Shown here: positions 32,287-33,052 of the stretch, piece by piece | Layout of the letters: every line of letters starts with the position of its first letter | How positions within the stretch are numbered: position 1 is the first letter of the stretch | DNA from: Lachnospiraceae bacterium | Lineage (GTDB): Bacteria > Bacillota > Clostridia > Lachnospirales > Lachnospiraceae | Length of the DNA stretch: 33,052 nucleotides | Reading direction: 5' to 3' | Assembly: GCA_024699045.1 (NCBI GenBank) | Contig: JAILQK010000027.1 | Location: forward strand, 1 to 33,052 | Position numbers and translations under genes: made by a program | The notes under the pieces: model-generated | Told to the model about the DNA's origin: nothing | The model's input: the letters and a program-made list of their open reading frames with translations, nothing else | Databases searched by the model: none

Positions 32287-33052
32287 TGCTGGACAAACTT
32301 GCCATGTATATGCAGTATCCGTTTGTACGGTACGCTATAATCGTAGGAGTCCTGATCTCCCTTTGCTCGTCGCTCATCGGAGTGACTCTTGTATTAAAAC
32401 GTTTTTCGTTCATCGGAGACGGTCTGTCACATGTGGCTTTTGGGGGGATAGCAATAGCCTCCGTCCTTAATGTATCCAACGATATGCTCATCGTGCTTCC
32501 GGTGACCGTGATAAGCGCCATTTTGCTCCTTAAGGGGGGGCAGAACGCAAAGATCAAAGGAGACGCGGCCATTGCGATGATATCAGTGGGCGCATTGGCC
32601 TTCGGTTATCTTATAATGAATGTATTCTCGACCAATGCGAATCTGAGCGGGGATGTCTGTACGACACTCTTTGGCTCGACATCCATACTGACGCTGAGTG
32701 AAAGTGAGGTAATGCTCTGTATAATTCTGTCGATAATCGTTGTGATCATCTTTATTGTTTTTTACAATAAGATCTTCGCGGTGACTTTTGATGAGAATTT
32801 TTCAAAGGCGAACGGGACGAATGTGGAGGGATACAATCTGCTGATAGCTATAATAATCGCGGTGATCATCGTCCTTGCCATGAATCTCGTAGGCTCTCTG
32901 CTCATATCCGCGCTTGTGATATTTCCGGCGCTCTCATCTATGCGGATATTCAAGAGTTTCAGGATGGTCACGGTCTTTTCAGCCATATTATCGGTAATAT
33001 GTGCCTTTTCTGGTATCGTGATCTCCATACTGGCAGGGACTCCCGTAGGCTC
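32286..33052 (+). CDS. Metal ABC transporter permease (ZnuB-like), 3' truncated by the window end
   Basis: Open from ATG 32286 to the last base (255 residues seen, no stop). It is an ABC-3 family permease: MQYPFVRYAIIVGVLISLCSSLIGVTLVLKR at the N terminus, the family motif FIGDGLSHVAFGGIAIA, several further helices, and NLVGSLLISALVIFPALSSMRIFKSF near the end. The one-base overlap with the ATPase stop indicates coupling. The remaining C terminus lies beyond the window. Confidence 0.93.
   Translation, partial: MLDKLAMYMQYPFVRYAIIVGVLISLCSSLIGVTLVLKRFSFIGDGLSHVAFGGIAIASVLNVSNDMLIVLPVTVISAILLLKGGQNAKIKGDAAIAMISVGALAFGYLIMNVFSTNANLSGDVCTTLFGSTSILTLSESEVMLCIILSIIVVIIFIVFYNKIFAVTFDENFSKANGTNVEGYNLLIAIIIAVIIVLAMNLVGSLLISALVIFPALSSMRIFKSFRMVTVFSAILSVICAFSGIVISILAGTPVG

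Overview
The window looks like a chromosomal segment from a low-to-mid GC Firmicute, most likely a Lachnospiraceae-type anaerobe (Butyrivibrio-like). The grounds are the conserved gene orders rsmB-rlmN-stp-prkC-rsgA-rpe and secG-rnr-smpB, strong AGGAGG-type ribosome binding sites, frequent AGA/AGG and ATA codons, and accessory proteins of a kind common in rumen and gut clostridia. The genus is an inference. No rRNA, tRNA, CRISPR array, prophage or transposase gene was seen.

Layout. (1) 1-6025, plus strand: housekeeping translation and signalling cluster. It holds the 3' end of rsmB, then rlmN, a PP2C phosphatase (stp), a PASTA Ser/Thr kinase (prkC), rsgA and rpe. (2) 6055-7599: an anchored surface protein with Ig-like modules and a trypsin-like domain whose acid residue is altered; it sits where thiN often follows rpe. 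(3) 7658-12781: a small double-glycine-leader peptide on the minus strand, divergent from an ABC ATPase / FtsX-type permease / HlyD-type adaptor operon. Both sides have good promoter-like sequences. (4) 12886-15802: secG, a strong terminator, a GC-rich 34-bp direct repeat, rnr and smpB. (5) 15822-17759, minus strand: a lipoprotein with a GH43/sialidase-like propeller and two Ig-like domains. (6) 17949-26346: a run of membrane and signalling genes. It holds a dicarboxylate/amino-acid-type symporter fused to a degenerate RsbW-like ATPase domain, a transmembrane Ser/Thr kinase with TPR-like repeats, a CDF-like protein with a rewired metal site, and a HAMP-SpoIIE phosphatase. A translationally coupled trio follows (four-helix membrane protein, DUF6765-like protein, HdeD/DUF308-like protein). 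(7) 26347-27018: no gene. It contains two nearly identical 203-bp foldback repeats and a degenerate third tail module. (8) 27019-31536: a 1505-residue secreted protein joining a clostripain-type (C11) domain to an S41-type protease domain. (9) 31576-33052: ATPase and (truncated) permease of a ZnuBC-like metal ABC importer.

How the genes fit together. The first block couples rRNA methylation, ribosome assembly and the PrkC/Stp phosphorylation switch. The peptide/exporter locus looks like a self-contained secretion or resistance unit. Region 6 concentrates a second kinase, a second type of PP2C phosphatase, and two transporter-like proteins whose key sites are altered, which suggests (inference) that they act as sensors or regulated transporters. 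The strongest candidates for undescribed biology are the GG-peptide/tripartite exporter locus, the RsbW-like symporter fusion, the C11-S41 double protease, and the tandem foldback repeats.
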